From the NCBI RefSeq assembly GCF_040833975.1, contig NZ_CP162130.1, positions 248,001 through 312,000 of the forward strand: a stretch of 64,000 nt of DNA, written 5' to 3'. This stretch comes from Leptospira sp. WS92.C1. GTDB taxonomy: Bacteria; Spirochaetota; Leptospiria; Leptospirales; Leptospiraceae. Shown here piece by piece: positions 29,677 to 43,927 of this stretch (the stretch's first letter is position 1; the number at the start of each line of letters is the position of its first letter). Under the pieces are notes generated by a model. The model was not told where the DNA came from and made no database searches. It saw only the letters and a program-made list of their open reading frames with translations. A program made the translations under genes and the position numbers.

Positions 29677-30255
29677 ATGAAAATAACTAAGTCAATTATA
29701 TTTGCTTGTCTAATCATCGTCTTCCAAATGTCGGTCTTATCGGAATCTTATAATAATGATGTTATTATAAAAAATCCTACGAACACCCCTGTCACAATCT
29801 ATAAATCAATATCTCAAAAAAAAGATGCTTTTGGGGTAAATTATCTAAGTGAAATCAGAAAGCTGGATAATATTATTTATGCAAAATGTCTTTATTCTGC
29901 AAATTACGGATTTGAAGGTGATCCAGTTGGATATCAAATTGAAACTAAAGACAATATAAAAGGCTGGGTTTCACTTGAAAACGTATGGTTTCCAGGAAAA
30001 GTTCAAAATGTTAAAAATAATGATGTTTTAAATATTCGGATTAAAGAATCAGAATCTTCAGATATCACTGATAAACTGATAAATGGTGACACATTATATA
30101 TAAATGCTAGTTATATTATAAACACTATGGGTCACAGAGGAGCTGAACCTACCGACTGGGTTCCAGTTTTCACCAAAAATCAAAAAATCGGTTATGCTAA
30201 AATGTCTTATATTAATATAGTATTTCCTAATATCTCCAAGTTTAATAAGTTGTAA
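29677..30255 (+). CDS. Exported SH3-like hypothetical protein
   Basis: 192 residues from ATG 29677, preceded by AAGGAGCAAAAGT; upstream codons to 29653 lack a binding site. Signal peptide SIIFACLIIVFQMSVLSES. The mature part has a repeated layout, each half with a strand-turn pattern ending in GWVSLENVW and IGYAKMSYINIV, which suggests two bacterial SH3-like domains. The gene is markedly AT-rich with many AAT/ATA codons, unlike its neighbours, and lies between decayed gaps, so horizontal origin is plausible. Function unknown. Confidence 0.7.
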   Translation: MKITKSIIFACLIIVFQMSVLSESYNNDVIIKNPTNTPVTIYKSISQKKDAFGVNYLSEIRKLDNIIYAKCLYSANYGFEGDPVGYQIETKDNIKGWVSLENVWFPGKVQNVKNNDVLNIRIKESESSDITDKLINGDTLYINASYIINTMGHRGAEPTDWVPVFTKNQKIGYAKMSYINIVFPNISKFNKL

Positions 30256-30660
30256 TAGCCAATTAACAAATTGGTATAAATTGCAGGATGTTTAGTAATA
30301 GATATAATTTTAAAGCACGGATTCGAAAAGCACCGTCAATGACGATATATTTGTACAGTAACAGTATTCACCTGACAGTTCCTCTGAAAGAAATTGACTA
30401 ATCTTCTGAAGTTAGTTCCTCGTTTTCTTTGATTTTTTTTACAAAACCCAAACCAAATTAGAATGAAATCATCATAAATATCGAATTATAAATCCTTCTA
30501 TTTTATGTTTCGTTAAATTGCAAATAAAAGAAGCAAATTCAAATTTATCTTTGTCCCTTTCGATCGAAGAATACTCATCCCGAACCCAAGGTTTAGAAAT
30601 TTTGCTATAAGTGGGTATCTTGAAATTGGAATTGAAATGAAAATGATCTTGTAAGGAATC
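30256..30660. other. AT-rich gap upstream of the GlpT-like gene
   Basis: About 400 bp with no reading frame worth calling and no strong repeat. It probably carries the promoter of the transporter gene. The TTG start of the transporter is preceded by TAAGGAATC. Confidence 0.35.
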
Positions 30661-32016
30661 TTGGATTTTCTAAAATCGTGGCCAATGATTTCACCATTAC
30701 GCTGGTTTCGACCCGCAGAACCAAAACCACTTTTACCTCAAGATCAGATCGACAATAAATATCCTTATTTTCGATGGAGAATTTTAGAAGCGACCTTTTT
30801 GGGATACGCGGTTTTTTATTTGGTTCGAAATAATTTTCCGGTCGTCTCCAAAGAAATGGGCGATGCGTTACAGTATAGTCAAGAACAGATTACGAATATT
30901 CTCGCGGTTACCGCGATTACTTATGGGCTCGGAAAGTTTGTGATGGGGGCCTTATCAGATCGAAGTAACCCCAAATTTTTCATGCCTTTGGGATTGATAT
31001 TAACCGCGGTTTGTAATCTTCTTTTTGGGGCCTCGAGTCAGTATGAAACGCATTTTTATTTATGGGCATTAAACGGTCTTGTCCAAGGGATGGGCTGGCC
31101 TCCCTGCGGAAGATCGCTGGGGCACTGGTTTGGCGTGAGTGAAAGAGGTTCCAAATTTGCAATTTGGAATATTGCACACAATGTGGGCGGAGGTTTGGTC
31201 GGGATTGTGGCAGCCTATAGCGCGGCTTGGTGGGGATGGAGAAACGCGTTTTATATTCCTGCATCCATTGCGATTGTGACCTCCGTATTTCTTCTTTTTC
31301 GTTTGGTGGATACCCCACAATCGGTGGGTTTGCCTTCGATCGAGGAATATCAAAAAGATCCGGAAAAAGATTTGAGAATTTCGATAGAAGAACAGGAAAA
31401 GGAACTTACTTTTAAAGAAATTATCATCAACAAAGTATTCAAAAATTATTATATTTGGACTTTTGCGCTTGCGAATTTTTTTGTCTATGTGGTTCGGTAT
31501 AGTTTGACGGATATCGGTCCTACGTATCTGAAATTTGCAAAAGGGGCAACGTTGGAGAAAGGCGGAATCAGCACTTTTATCTATGAATTCGCCGGCATCG
31601 GTTCGACGCTTTTGGTAGGTTGGGGATCGGATAAACTCGGAGGCAAACGAGGAATGGTGAGTTTTCTCTGTATGCTTCCGATTTTTCTCGCATTGATCGC
31701 ATTGTTATTCACTCCTCCGGGACATTTGTGGTTGGATCTTGCTTTGTTCGGAGTTGTCGGCTTTTTTATATATCCTCCCGTAATGTTGTTAGGAGTCGCC
31801 GGATTGGATTTTACCTCCAAAAAAGCGGTCGGAACTGCGGCGGGTTTTATCGGATTATTCGGTTATCTGGGAAGAACTTCCCTTTCCAAAGCGGTGGGTT
31901 GGATGAGTACACAACCGGGATTCCGCTGGGAACAATCCATTTACTTAATCATTGGTGCGACATTGGTTGCTTTGGCTTTATTGGGAATTACTTGGACTTG
32001 GAAACCGAAGGCATAG
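30661..32016 (+). CDS. MFS transporter, organophosphate:phosphate antiporter family (GlpT/UhpT-like)
   Basis: 451 residues with 12 membrane helices. The family hallmarks are [61 protein letters not shown] and [12 protein letters not shown]. The OPA family exchanges glycerol-3-phosphate or sugar phosphates for phosphate. The conserved Arg in YLVRNN and in YVVRYS (helix 7) suits substrate phosphate binding. The substrate is most likely glycerol-3-phosphate, but this is inference. TTG 30661 has AAGGA just upstream; ATG 30685 is an alternative. Confidence 0.9.
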   Translation: MDFLKSWPMISPLRWFRPAEPKPLLPQDQIDNKYPYFRWRILEATFLGYAVFYLVRNNFPVVSKEMGDALQYSQEQITNILAVTAITYGLGKFVMGALSDRSNPKFFMPLGLILTAVCNLLFGASSQYETHFYLWALNGLVQGMGWPPCGRSLGHWFGVSERGSKFAIWNIAHNVGGGLVGIVAAYSAAWWGWRNAFYIPASIAIVTSVFLLFRLVDTPQSVGLPSIEEYQKDPEKDLRISIEEQEKELTFKEIIINKVFKNYYIWTFALANFFVYVVRYSLTDIGPTYLKFAKGATLEKGGISTFIYEFAGIGSTLLVGWGSDKLGGKRGMVSFLCMLPIFLALIALLFTPPGHLWLDLALFGVVGFFIYPPVMLLGVAGLDFTSKKAVGTAAGFIGLFGYLGRTSLSKAVGWMSTQPGFRWEQSIYLIIGATLVALALLGITWTWKPKA

Positions 32017-32163
32017 ACAAGCTTTTTGAACATTGTAAAGGAAGGTTATCGTTTTACTTTGTTTGTGTTATTTTTGGAATGAAAATATTCAAGATCTTCG
32101 AGGATTGGAAAATGAATTCGTTTTAAACTTGCCAGAACCTTCTTCTCAAAATAGAGTTCTGTT

Positions 32164-32700
32164 ATGGTACACCCTTGGCACGATATTTCTCCTGGAGAGC
32201 AAATCCCGGAATTTGTAAATGGAATTATTGAAATCAAACGCGGAAGCAGAGCGAAATACGAAGTAGATAAGGAATACGGACTTCTAAAATTAGATCGCGT
32301 TTTGTATTCTTCTTTTTATTATCCTGCGAACTACGGTTTTATTCCGCAGTCGTATTGTGGAGATCACGATCCTCTGGATATTTTGGTGTTGTCTCAGGTA
32401 GAACTCGAACCTCTCTGTTTGGTAAAATCAAAAGTGATCGGTGTGATGAGAATGTTGGATTCGGGTGAAGAAGACGATAAGATCATTGCGGTTGCGGCAA
32501 ACGATATGTCGGTCAATCATATCAACGATATCTCCGAGCTTCCGCCTCACTTTACCTTAGAGCTGAAACATTTTTTCGAAGATTACAAGAAACTTGAAAA
32601 TAAGACGGTCGTCATCGAAGAATTTCAGAACGCGGCTCTTGCAAGAAAGATCGTTTTGGATTCTCTTGCATTGTATAAGAAAACGTTTCCGAAAAAATAA
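32164..32700 (+). CDS. ppa: Inorganic pyrophosphatase (family I)
   Basis: 178 residues, standard for a soluble family I enzyme. Hydrolyses pyrophosphate to phosphate and pulls biosynthetic reactions forward. Metal and substrate motifs are [42 protein letters not shown] (the DxDPxD triad) and [14 protein letters not shown]. The ATG at 32164 has only a weak ribosome binding site. A strong 11-bp hairpin follows at 32734-32761. Cytoplasmic. Confidence 0.96.
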   Translation: MVHPWHDISPGEQIPEFVNGIIEIKRGSRAKYEVDKEYGLLKLDRVLYSSFYYPANYGFIPQSYCGDHDPLDILVLSQVELEPLCLVKSKVIGVMRMLDSGEEDDKIIAVAANDMSVNHINDISELPPHFTLELKHFFEDYKKLENKTVVIEEFQNAALARKIVLDSLALYKKTFPKK

Positions 32701-32733
32701 ACCTTCATCAAAAGGATTCTCCAATTTTGTTTT

Positions 32734-32761
32734 AAGGGAGAATCCAAATCGATTCTCCCTT
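32734..32761 (+). terminator. Perfect hairpin after ppa
   Basis: AAGGGAGAATC (32734-32744) pairs fully with GATTCTCCCTT (32751-32761) across six bases. It is 33 bp past the ppa stop. It lacks a long T run, so it may act as a terminator or a 3'-end stabiliser. Related GGAGAAT motifs occur on both sides. Confidence 0.5.
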
Positions 32762-32844
32762 GATTCCAAAATTTGCTCAAAGGGAGAATTTTCTGAAAAT
32801 TTTTGAATCGAGTTTTCGAATGGAGTGGATTTTTTCGTAAAACC

Positions 32845-32878
32845 GTTTTGCTAGGGGACTTCAAGTCCCGGGCAAAAC
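32845..32878. repeat. Cruciform repeat, GGACTT-n-AAGTCC family (copy 1)
   Basis: GTTTTGC (32845-32851) pairs with GCAAAAC (32872-32878), and inside it GGGACTT pairs with AAGTCCC around a one-base centre (32855-32869). The core GGACTT-n-AAGTCC recurs at 46263-46275 and 49741-49753, always between genes. Confidence 0.6.
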
Positions 32879-33530
32879 ACTGTAATACGACCAGATTCTG
32901 AATGAATTCAGAAAATCCTTTCTCTGGGTTTTTTGAAATCGGTGCGAAGCATAGATTTATCCAGTTTGAAAGTTTTGGTAACACATTCTGTCTGATTGAA
33001 TTTGAATCTATTGAATTCCCATAGGCAAAAGTCCTGAAACGAATAAAAGCAAACTCTGGCCAACATGACGGATGGATAAATCGACAATGCAAAATAAAGC
33101 AGAAGTTTCGACGGGTTCGAAGACAACGAGAATAGGATCGTCATGATTCCCATCAGTTCCCAATATAATGCAGGAAGATGGAATTCGTTTTTCAAAATCC
33201 TTTGTTTAACAACAATTTGTAATATACTTTTAAGATGGGCCGATACCGCAGATCATTCTTTTTCACCTAAATAACTATGTCCGAAGCCGGTTTGAGATCT
33301 AAGATCGCCGGGATTCCCGAAAGCAAACGCCATATGTTTATAGTTTTTATCGAAGTCCCTTGTCAAAAAATAATTTCTTAAAATGATGAAAAAGTATTAG
33401 AAGTTTGGTATTCTGTTTTTCCTCGGATTCGATTATTTTTCAGAGTCAACATGATCCAATTTTACTTGATTCAAGGCTTATTCCAATATAGACTTGAATC
33501 AAATCATATATATAGATTTTAATAAAAAGA

Positions 33531-34082
33531 ATGGAACTTGAATTTATTAAGTTGATATTAGATCATACAAATTCTGTTGCAGTGTCCCATTTAAAATCAT
33601 TTTATCGAGAATCGGACGCGCCACGGTTTATTCGAAATGCTTCTTTAGATTATCATTTGCATTTCCTTTATTATTCTTATGATGAAAATATAGGATGCGT
33701 TTGTTTAGATACGAGTCAATTTATAGTATGCCCTGAAAGCCTTTATGGAGAAATGACTATGCGTTTTTTGGCGGCAAACCTCACGAAAGCTTTGATTGAT
33801 CGGATTTCTTGGTTATTGAAACATCAAGATCAAGATTCCGCTGTTTTATTTAATAAAGCGCCTCAAGATTTATGGGATCGCTTTAATATATTAAAGCAAA
33901 ATACTTTTTTCGATGGAATCAAAGGACTTGCGAATTATTTAGATACAAAATCAATTTCTTCAGAACCGACCGAGCTTTTAATTGAAGAAAACCTTTATGA
34001 AGATTATAAAGATTTTAAATTCGAAATCATAGAAGAAAGAATTTTCAAAAAAAGTAAAACGAAAATCTATCAAAACCATTGA
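33531..34082 (+). CDS. Hypothetical protein, 183 residues
   Basis: A soluble AT-rich gene with no signal peptide. It starts MELEFIKLILDHTNSVAVSHL, has a central aromatic block (YHLHFLYYSYDENIGCVCLD) and a helical stretch FLAANLTKALIDRISWLL. The C-terminus is Lys-rich. There is no strong ribosome binding site (AATAAAAAGA). It stands alone between two featureless gaps. No family recognised. Composition differs from the core genes, suggesting an accessory gene. Confidence 0.55.
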   Translation: MELEFIKLILDHTNSVAVSHLKSFYRESDAPRFIRNASLDYHLHFLYYSYDENIGCVCLDTSQFIVCPESLYGEMTMRFLAANLTKALIDRISWLLKHQDQDSAVLFNKAPQDLWDRFNILKQNTFFDGIKGLANYLDTKSISSEPTELLIEENLYEDYKDFKFEIIEERIFKKSKTKIYQNH

Positions 34083-34215
34083 TAAGATCGTTTTTAAATC
34101 GCCATTAAACTATTTTATTAAACTTGAGATCAGTTTTTTTAATCTTTTCTATCCAAATCATATTGATTGATCTCCTCTTTTCGGGATCATTTTAAAAATT
34201 ATTTATACGCCGAAC

Positions 34216-35130
34216 CTACACCTGTCCCGGAAAGTCTCCGGGTTTGGTTCTCCAACGTCTATGAACCCAGAAATATTGTTCGGGATAAAGTTTCACCTCT
34301 TCTTCCAATGCCTTTGTCCAAACTTCCGTATAATGACGAATTGCAGTCTCTCGATCGGAAAACGCTTTTTTATCCACGTAACCTAAATCCTTGACCCGAA
34401 CGATTATCTTTCCGTTTTCCCCACAGAGAACCGAATACAACAGCATCTTGGAACCGGTAAGATATGCCATCAACGCAGGTCCTTGGTAGGTCGAAGCGGG
34501 GCGGTTGAAAAAGTTTACGAAAATTCCCGCCTTTCCCGCATTTTGATCGGAACCGAATCCTATCCAATAACCTTGCTTTAACATCTTTGTTACTTGGCTG
34601 GACTCTTCGGTGGATACGAGTTTGATTCCGTTTTTCGTTCTGAGTTTATAAATCAATTTATCGACGAAAGGGTTTCTTACTTTTTTATAAATCCCTCCAC
34701 CCTTCATCCTGATTCCCATAAATTGAACCAAAATTTCCCAGGTTCCAAAATGTCCTGAGATGAGGACGACGCCAACTCCTTCTTCATTTGTCTTTTTTTC
34801 AAGAGCCAGCGATTCAGGATCATAGACAAGATACTTGTCCATCCATTTTTGATTCAAACGCGGCGCATAGAGAGTTCCTGCCATCAAATTTCCGATGTGA
34901 AGAAAACTTTTCCACACGAGTTCTTTTTTCTGTTCCGGTGTATATTCCGGAAAAGCGTGTGTTATGTTTTCGTAAGCGATTTTTCTGTGTTTTCTCGCTA
35001 AAGGATAAAGGAGAATTACGAGCAATTTCCCGTACAAAAGACAAACACGATAGGGTAAGATCCTAAACGGAAGACAGAACGAGTAAACAAAGATGAATGC
35101 CGGTATATAACGAATCAAAGGGATCCTCAA
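34216..35130 (-). CDS. Lysophospholipid acyltransferase family protein (lipid A LpxL/HtrB-like)
   Basis: 304 residues. An N-terminal membrane segment ([19 protein letters not shown]) anchors it in the inner membrane. The acyltransferase motif is [14 protein letters not shown] with His and Glu at the catalytic spacing. [24 protein letters not shown] and [14 protein letters not shown] match the LpxL/LpxM (HtrB/MsbB) family. These add secondary acyl chains to lipid A. The C-terminus [13 protein letters not shown] is typical. It may be co-transcribed with the small frame at 35147-35326, whose stop is 17 bp upstream. Confidence 0.9.
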   Translation of the reverse strand: MRIPLIRYIPAFIFVYSFCLPFRILPYRVCLLYGKLLVILLYPLARKHRKIAYENITHAFPEYTPEQKKELVWKSFLHIGNLMAGTLYAPRLNQKWMDKYLVYDPESLALEKKTNEEGVGVVLISGHFGTWEILVQFMGIRMKGGGIYKKVRNPFVDKLIYKLRTKNGIKLVSTEESSQVTKMLKQGYWIGFGSDQNAGKAGIFVNFFNRPASTYQGPALMAYLTGSKMLLYSVLCGENGKIIVRVKDLGYVDKKAFSDRETAIRHYTEVWTKALEEEVKLYPEQYFWVHRRWRTKPGDFPGQV

Positions 35131-35146
35131 AATGGTTTTTTACAGC

Positions 35147-35326
35147 TTATCCCAATCTAATATTACTTTGTCTACAAGATAAAGCGGTAACTTCAACACG
35201 ATGCTCTTTACGGATCGCATCGCGGGTTCTGTTCTGTTGCATGTCTTTAGCATATGCGACATTGAGTTTCCTTCGAGACGCGCTCTTATTACAAAGTGAA
35301 AGTTTTCCTTGCGGATTGACAAGCAA
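35147..35326 (-). CDS. Candidate small protein upstream of the acyltransferase
   Basis: A 59-codon frame from TTG 35326 to TAA 35147. It reads LVNPQGKLSLCNKSASRRK, NVAYAKDMQQNRTRDAIRKE and HRVEVTALSCRQSNIRLG. Codon choice looks coding, with few AT-rich runs. It is basic with two Cys, and no membrane segment. A stop lies six codons upstream of the TTG, so the start is fixed to a short range. The binding site (AAAGGGAC) is imperfect. It ends 17 bp before the acyltransferase, suggesting coupling. No family known to me. Confidence 0.4.
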   Translation of the reverse strand: MLVNPQGKLSLCNKSASRRKLNVAYAKDMQQNRTRDAIRKEHRVEVTALSCRQSNIRLG

Positions 35327-35605
35327 AAGACAGTCCCTTTTTCAAGCTTGGTTCAGGGTTCAAACTAGAGAATTGATCTTATTGTTTTTCTTTTACCGGG
35401 TGGATTAGAATCTTGATTCTTTTTCCATTCTGAAATATTCTTTTTGTCAACGCTAAGTTTTGAAATCGAAAAGAATTCGCTTCTTCCAAATAGAAGCTCC
35501 GAGGGTTGACCGCAAAGGGTAGGTTGGAAATTCTGGAATTTACCTTTTTATTTTTTCACGATCTCATTGCTTACAAAAAGAAAAATCTTGTACCCCAACG
35601 AACCC

Positions 35606-36319
35606 ATGGACAATCTGAAAACCTCAGTACACGAAATTTATCTCTCTTTATCGGGAGAAGGAATTTCAACAGGACTGCCAACCGTTTTTGTAAGAATGGC
35701 TGGATGTTCCCTTCGATGCGGAATGGCGGTTGGACGCAGATTATGGTGTGACACCCCCTATGCACTGTCTCCAAACGCAGGAGAAGAATTGAGTCTCGAA
35801 GACGTTCTCAAACAAATCGATCAACTCAGTCCAGTGGATACTCAGATTCTTCTTACCGGCGGTGAACCTCTGGAAGGGAGAAACCGCAATTTTAGCGTCT
35901 CTTTAGGAAACGAAATTTATAGAAAAAGAAAGAGTTCCGGCGCTTATCCTCGGCCTAGAGTCGAAACCAATGGAGCCGAGTCGATTGAAGGATTGGATTG
36001 TTTTGTTTTTACTTTGGATTATAAGTTACCCGGCTCCGGAATGGAAGACCGGATGATTTTGAAAAATCTCGAAGTGTATCAAAATAGAAAGAATGATTTG
36101 GATGAAATTAAGTTTGTGATTCGAGATAGAATTGATTTCGAAAGATGTCTGGAAGTGATCCAAACGCATCGATTGACCGGGAACTTACTCGCTTCTCCGG
36201 TTCAGGGAGAATTGTCGCCGGAACTTTTATCGGAATGGATCAAGTCTTCGCTCGAGTCCGGATTGCGTCTTTCCCTTCAAACGCATAAATACATCTGGGG
36301 CGATCAGAGAGGGGTATAG
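35606..36319 (+). CDS. queE: 7-carboxy-7-deazaguanine synthase QueE with unusual cluster spacing
   Basis: About 237 residues from ATG 35606 ([19 protein letters not shown]). A TTG at 35567 is less likely. It makes 7-carboxy-7-deazaguanine for queuosine or other deazapurines. Recognised by [46 protein letters not shown] and YKLPGSGM. The radical SAM cysteines are [15 protein letters not shown], that is Cx3Cx9C, where standard QueE has Cx3Cx2C; expanded spacing is known in some QueE. The next gene starts directly at the stop codon. No other queuosine gene is in the window. Confidence 0.88.
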   Translation: MDNLKTSVHEIYLSLSGEGISTGLPTVFVRMAGCSLRCGMAVGRRLWCDTPYALSPNAGEELSLEDVLKQIDQLSPVDTQILLTGGEPLEGRNRNFSVSLGNEIYRKRKSSGAYPRPRVETNGAESIEGLDCFVFTLDYKLPGSGMEDRMILKNLEVYQNRKNDLDEIKFVIRDRIDFERCLEVIQTHRLTGNLLASPVQGELSPELLSEWIKSSLESGLRLSLQTHKYIWGDQRGV

Positions 36320-39160
<2,841 letters not shown>

Positions 39161-39239
39161 TCAAGGAACGTTTTCCTGCTCGACATCCGATTTTGACCGA
39201 GGTTTCTGGACCTAGCAATTGGAACGGAGTTCGACCGAC

Positions 39240-41648
<2,409 letters not shown>

Positions 41649-41650
41649 CG

Positions 41651-42220
41651 ATGAAGATTCACGAGACTGCGTTTATTCATCCACGGGCGACCGCGATCGG
41701 TCTTGTAGAGATGGGACCTTACTCTTCACTTTGGCCCGGAGCCGTTGCGAGAGCGGATATGAATCGGATCATACTCGGCGAAGGTGTGAACATTCAGGAT
41801 AACTCGACTTTGCACACGGATTCAAACAGAGGTATTTTTATCGGAGATTATACGTTAGTCGGTCATAATACGATGCTGCACGGATGTTCGATCGGAAGAG
41901 GATGCCTGATCGGGATCGGAAGTATCATCCTTGAGGAAGCGGAGATCTGCGATGGTGCGATGATTATGGCGGGCTGTATGATTCGCGGAGGAAAAAAGAT
42001 TCCCCCGGGAGCGATGGTCATACAAAAAAATGGGGATCTAAAAATTTTCGAAAGAAAGGCTAAACCGATCCTGAGCGTTGCCGGATGTCTGGAATACATA
42101 GCCCTTTCTAAAAGATTTAAAGAGGGAATTTTCGGACCTTTTTCCAAAGAAGAAGAAACGGAATTTCAAAATCAAGCCCGGAAAATTTTGGAAAGAATGG
42201 GGATTCCAGTAAAAGGTTGA
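41651..42220 (+). CDS. Gamma-carbonic anhydrase-like hexapeptide protein
   Basis: 189 residues forming a left-handed beta helix with hexapeptide repeats (for example GEGVNIQDNSTLHTD, GDYTLVGHNTMLHGC, GRGCLIGIGSIILE). Metal-site histidines are in NSTLHTD and in VGHNTMLHG, with the spacing of gamma-carbonic anhydrases such as YrdA or CamH. The C-terminus is a helix. Enzyme activity is unproven in most of these proteins. It starts 2 bp after the pheT stop, so it is co-transcribed with it. Confidence 0.9.
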   Translation: MKIHETAFIHPRATAIGLVEMGPYSSLWPGAVARADMNRIILGEGVNIQDNSTLHTDSNRGIFIGDYTLVGHNTMLHGCSIGRGCLIGIGSIILEEAEICDGAMIMAGCMIRGGKKIPPGAMVIQKNGDLKIFERKAKPILSVAGCLEYIALSKRFKEGIFGPFSKEEETEFQNQARKILERMGIPVKG

Positions 42221-42306
42221 TTTCAGATACCTTGCGCGTTCTCTATCTTCTTTCGCTCAATTACTGATTTTTTAAAGGCTTACACGATTCGAAATTCCTC
42301 ACAAAT

Positions 42307-42951
42307 CTATAACTTCGCAAATTTCCCAAAAAGATCTAAAACCATCGGTCCTTTACCTCCGGCTTCTTTGTGTAAAAAAGTTCCTGTAAAAACATGTGCT
42401 TTTTGATTTACGATAAACACTAATTGGTAGTTGTGAAGTTTTAAGATTTGGTTGCCAAGCGGCTGTTCAAATTTGCTTTCCAAAAGCGCGGATTCCATTC
42501 CGTGAACTTTGGATTTTTTAGGCGGTTTGATCATTTCATATTTTTGAAATACTGTGGGGTAAAGACCCGTAGCCGCAGAGATGTAATCGTCCAAACTAAT
42601 CTTTCTCGGTTGATTGGAAAGATCTTCCACCGTATAGTTTATATTCGTATTAAAAGGCATCGATTCCGGGCTTCCGACAGGATGTTCAAACAGGAAGAAG
42701 TTAATTCCAGCTACTTCCAATGCTTTTTTGATCGTGCCTGAATTATCGCTCTCCGAAATCAATTCCTGGGCTTGATTGATCATGTTTGGATTATCATTAT
42801 AGATCCACCCTTCGTAGTTTAGGCTCAATCCTAAAGAAGGAATCTGGATGAGGCGTGAGTTGGGATCAACAGATTGCGCTTTTTTACAAGCGCAATTTAA
42901 AATTACAGCGATAGCGATGAGAGAGAAAATACCGATGTTGGGGCGTTTCAT
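42307..42951 (-). CDS. Hypothetical lipoprotein, 214 residues
   Basis: ATG 42951 has AAGGAAAACAAAT upstream; the frame is open to 43002 but the signal starts here. NIGIFSLIAIAVILNCAC is a lipoprotein signal with Cys near residue 21 or 23. The mature protein is soluble, with SLGLSLNYEGWIY and a C-terminal QLVFIVNQKAHVFTGTF, suggesting a PsbP- or DcrB-like mixed fold. No known family. Likely periplasmic or outer-membrane anchored. Confidence 0.75.
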   Translation of the reverse strand: MKRPNIGIFSLIAIAVILNCACKKAQSVDPNSRLIQIPSLGLSLNYEGWIYNDNPNMINQAQELISESDNSGTIKKALEVAGINFFLFEHPVGSPESMPFNTNINYTVEDLSNQPRKISLDDYISAATGLYPTVFQKYEMIKPPKKSKVHGMESALLESKFEQPLGNQILKLHNYQLVFIVNQKAHVFTGTFLHKEAGGKGPMVLDLFGKFAKL

Positions 42952-43182
42952 ATTTGTTTTCCTTAGAGGAGGAAAAAATAATTTCCAGACTGAAAAAGCC
43001 AACCAATTATTTTAGAAAAAAGCCCTGATCCGGTGTTTGTAAGAGAGAATGTGAATTTTTTTCAAAGTGGGTTTGGATCCGAAATGAAACAAATTTCTGG
43101 AACTTTTGATTTATAGAAAAGATTTCCGTCTTAATTTCGAACGGATCTTTTTGATTTCCGAGCTTGAAAGTCAAAAGAAAAT

Positions 43183-43209
43183 AAAAAAGCCGGTTTTAAA
43201 CCGGCTTTT
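43183..43209 (-). terminator. Terminator of the cytochrome oxidase subunit IV gene
   Basis: A perfect palindrome AAAAGCCGGTTT-AAACCGGCTTTT (about 43185-43209) flanked by A and T runs, 26 bp past the minus-strand stop. Confidence 0.85.
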
Positions 43210-43234
43210 CAACATTCGTAAAATCTGCTCTTGA

Positions 43235-43822
43235 TTAGAATGCGAAGGAAATCAAAACCTTAAATCGGGTAAAGATATCCGCAGCGGAAAAACCAAAAAG
43301 AAGAAGTAAGAAAAGCAAGCCGGATCCGAAGATCACTCGGTTCATCATCGTATCGTATTTTAGGTGCATAAAAAATGCAAGAACCAGAGAGGCTTTTACA
43401 GTCGCTACTGCCATTGCGATGATTACGTTCATCGCTCCGAAATCTATACCCGCAACCCAAACGGTTACGAAGGTAAAGAAAATCAAAGTGGCGAAGATTA
43501 AAGAATAGGTTTTTACCGAAATGATATGATGGGATCCGTGTGCTTCCTCAACGTGTGCCGCAGGGGTAGCGGGGGTTGCATTCAGTTTTGCTTGCGCTTT
43601 TTGAATTGCATCGTGGAGAGATTTGCCGAGCTTGTTGTCCTTATTTCTCGCGATGAAGTCTTGAAGTTTATTCTCCTCCAAAACTTGGGAAAGAAAGTTC
43701 ACCGCAAACCCAGCAAGGGTCGCGTTGACAATGGCTCCGGCTCCGATCACAAACCCGGTAAAGGGGATCAAAAACCCGATGCTTACGATTACATAGAGAG
43801 CGTAGTTTAAAAACAGTTCCAT
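43235..43822 (-). CDS. Cytochrome c oxidase subunit IV family protein with N-terminal extension
   Basis: About 195 residues from ATG 43822 (CAGGATATAAA upstream). The C-terminal ~90 residues are the prokaryotic COX4-type domain with three helices: TYSLIFATLIFFTFVTVWV, MNVIIAMAVATVKASLVLAFFMHLKYD and FGSGLLFLLLLFGFSA. The FFMHL motif is characteristic. An N-terminal membrane region (residues 1-45) and an Ala/His-rich linker (NATPATPAAHVEEAHGSHH) precede it, making it longer than usual (about 100). It accompanies the respiratory terminal oxidase. The other oxidase subunit genes are not in the window. Confidence 0.88.
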   Translation of the reverse strand: MELFLNYALYVIVSIGFLIPFTGFVIGAGAIVNATLAGFAVNFLSQVLEENKLQDFIARNKDNKLGKSLHDAIQKAQAKLNATPATPAAHVEEAHGSHHIISVKTYSLIFATLIFFTFVTVWVAGIDFGAMNVIIAMAVATVKASLVLAFFMHLKYDTMMNRVIFGSGLLFLLLLFGFSAADIFTRFKVLISFAF

Positions 43823-43927
43823 TTTATATCCTGAATTTGGACCGCAGGATTCTGCGGATGGTTTTCGGGCGGTAAACCGCAACCTACAGGACATCCTGAC
43901 AGGGTGTAAAAAAGCCTCAAGTACATT

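Larger units (their letters stand above)
32701..33530. other. Large gap rich in inverted repeats
   Basis: About 830 bp. It contains an 11-bp perfect hairpin (32734-32761), a third AAAGGGAGAAT copy (32779-32789), a strong cruciform (32845-32878) and a palindrome TTCTGAAT-GA-ATTCAGAA around 32896-32913. The minus-strand frame 32908-33195 (95 codons, TTG start with AAAGGA) reads hydrophobic and could be a small or decayed gene, but I do not trust it enough to call it. The region from 33200 to 33530 is AT-rich and featureless. Confidence 0.4.

Noticed and set aside
32625..33092. Minus-strand 155-codon frame overlapping the ppa 3' end
   Set aside because: It crosses the inverted repeats and the antisense of ppa; no protein-like motifs.
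32908..33195. Minus-strand 95-codon frame with hydrophobic N-terminus after ppa
   Set aside because: TTG start is too close to its AAAGGA, the frame lies in a repeat-rich gap, and composition looks random; mentioned only in the gap entry.
34167..34394. Plus-strand 75-codon frame near the acyltransferase end
   Set aside because: Mostly the antisense of the acyltransferase coding region.
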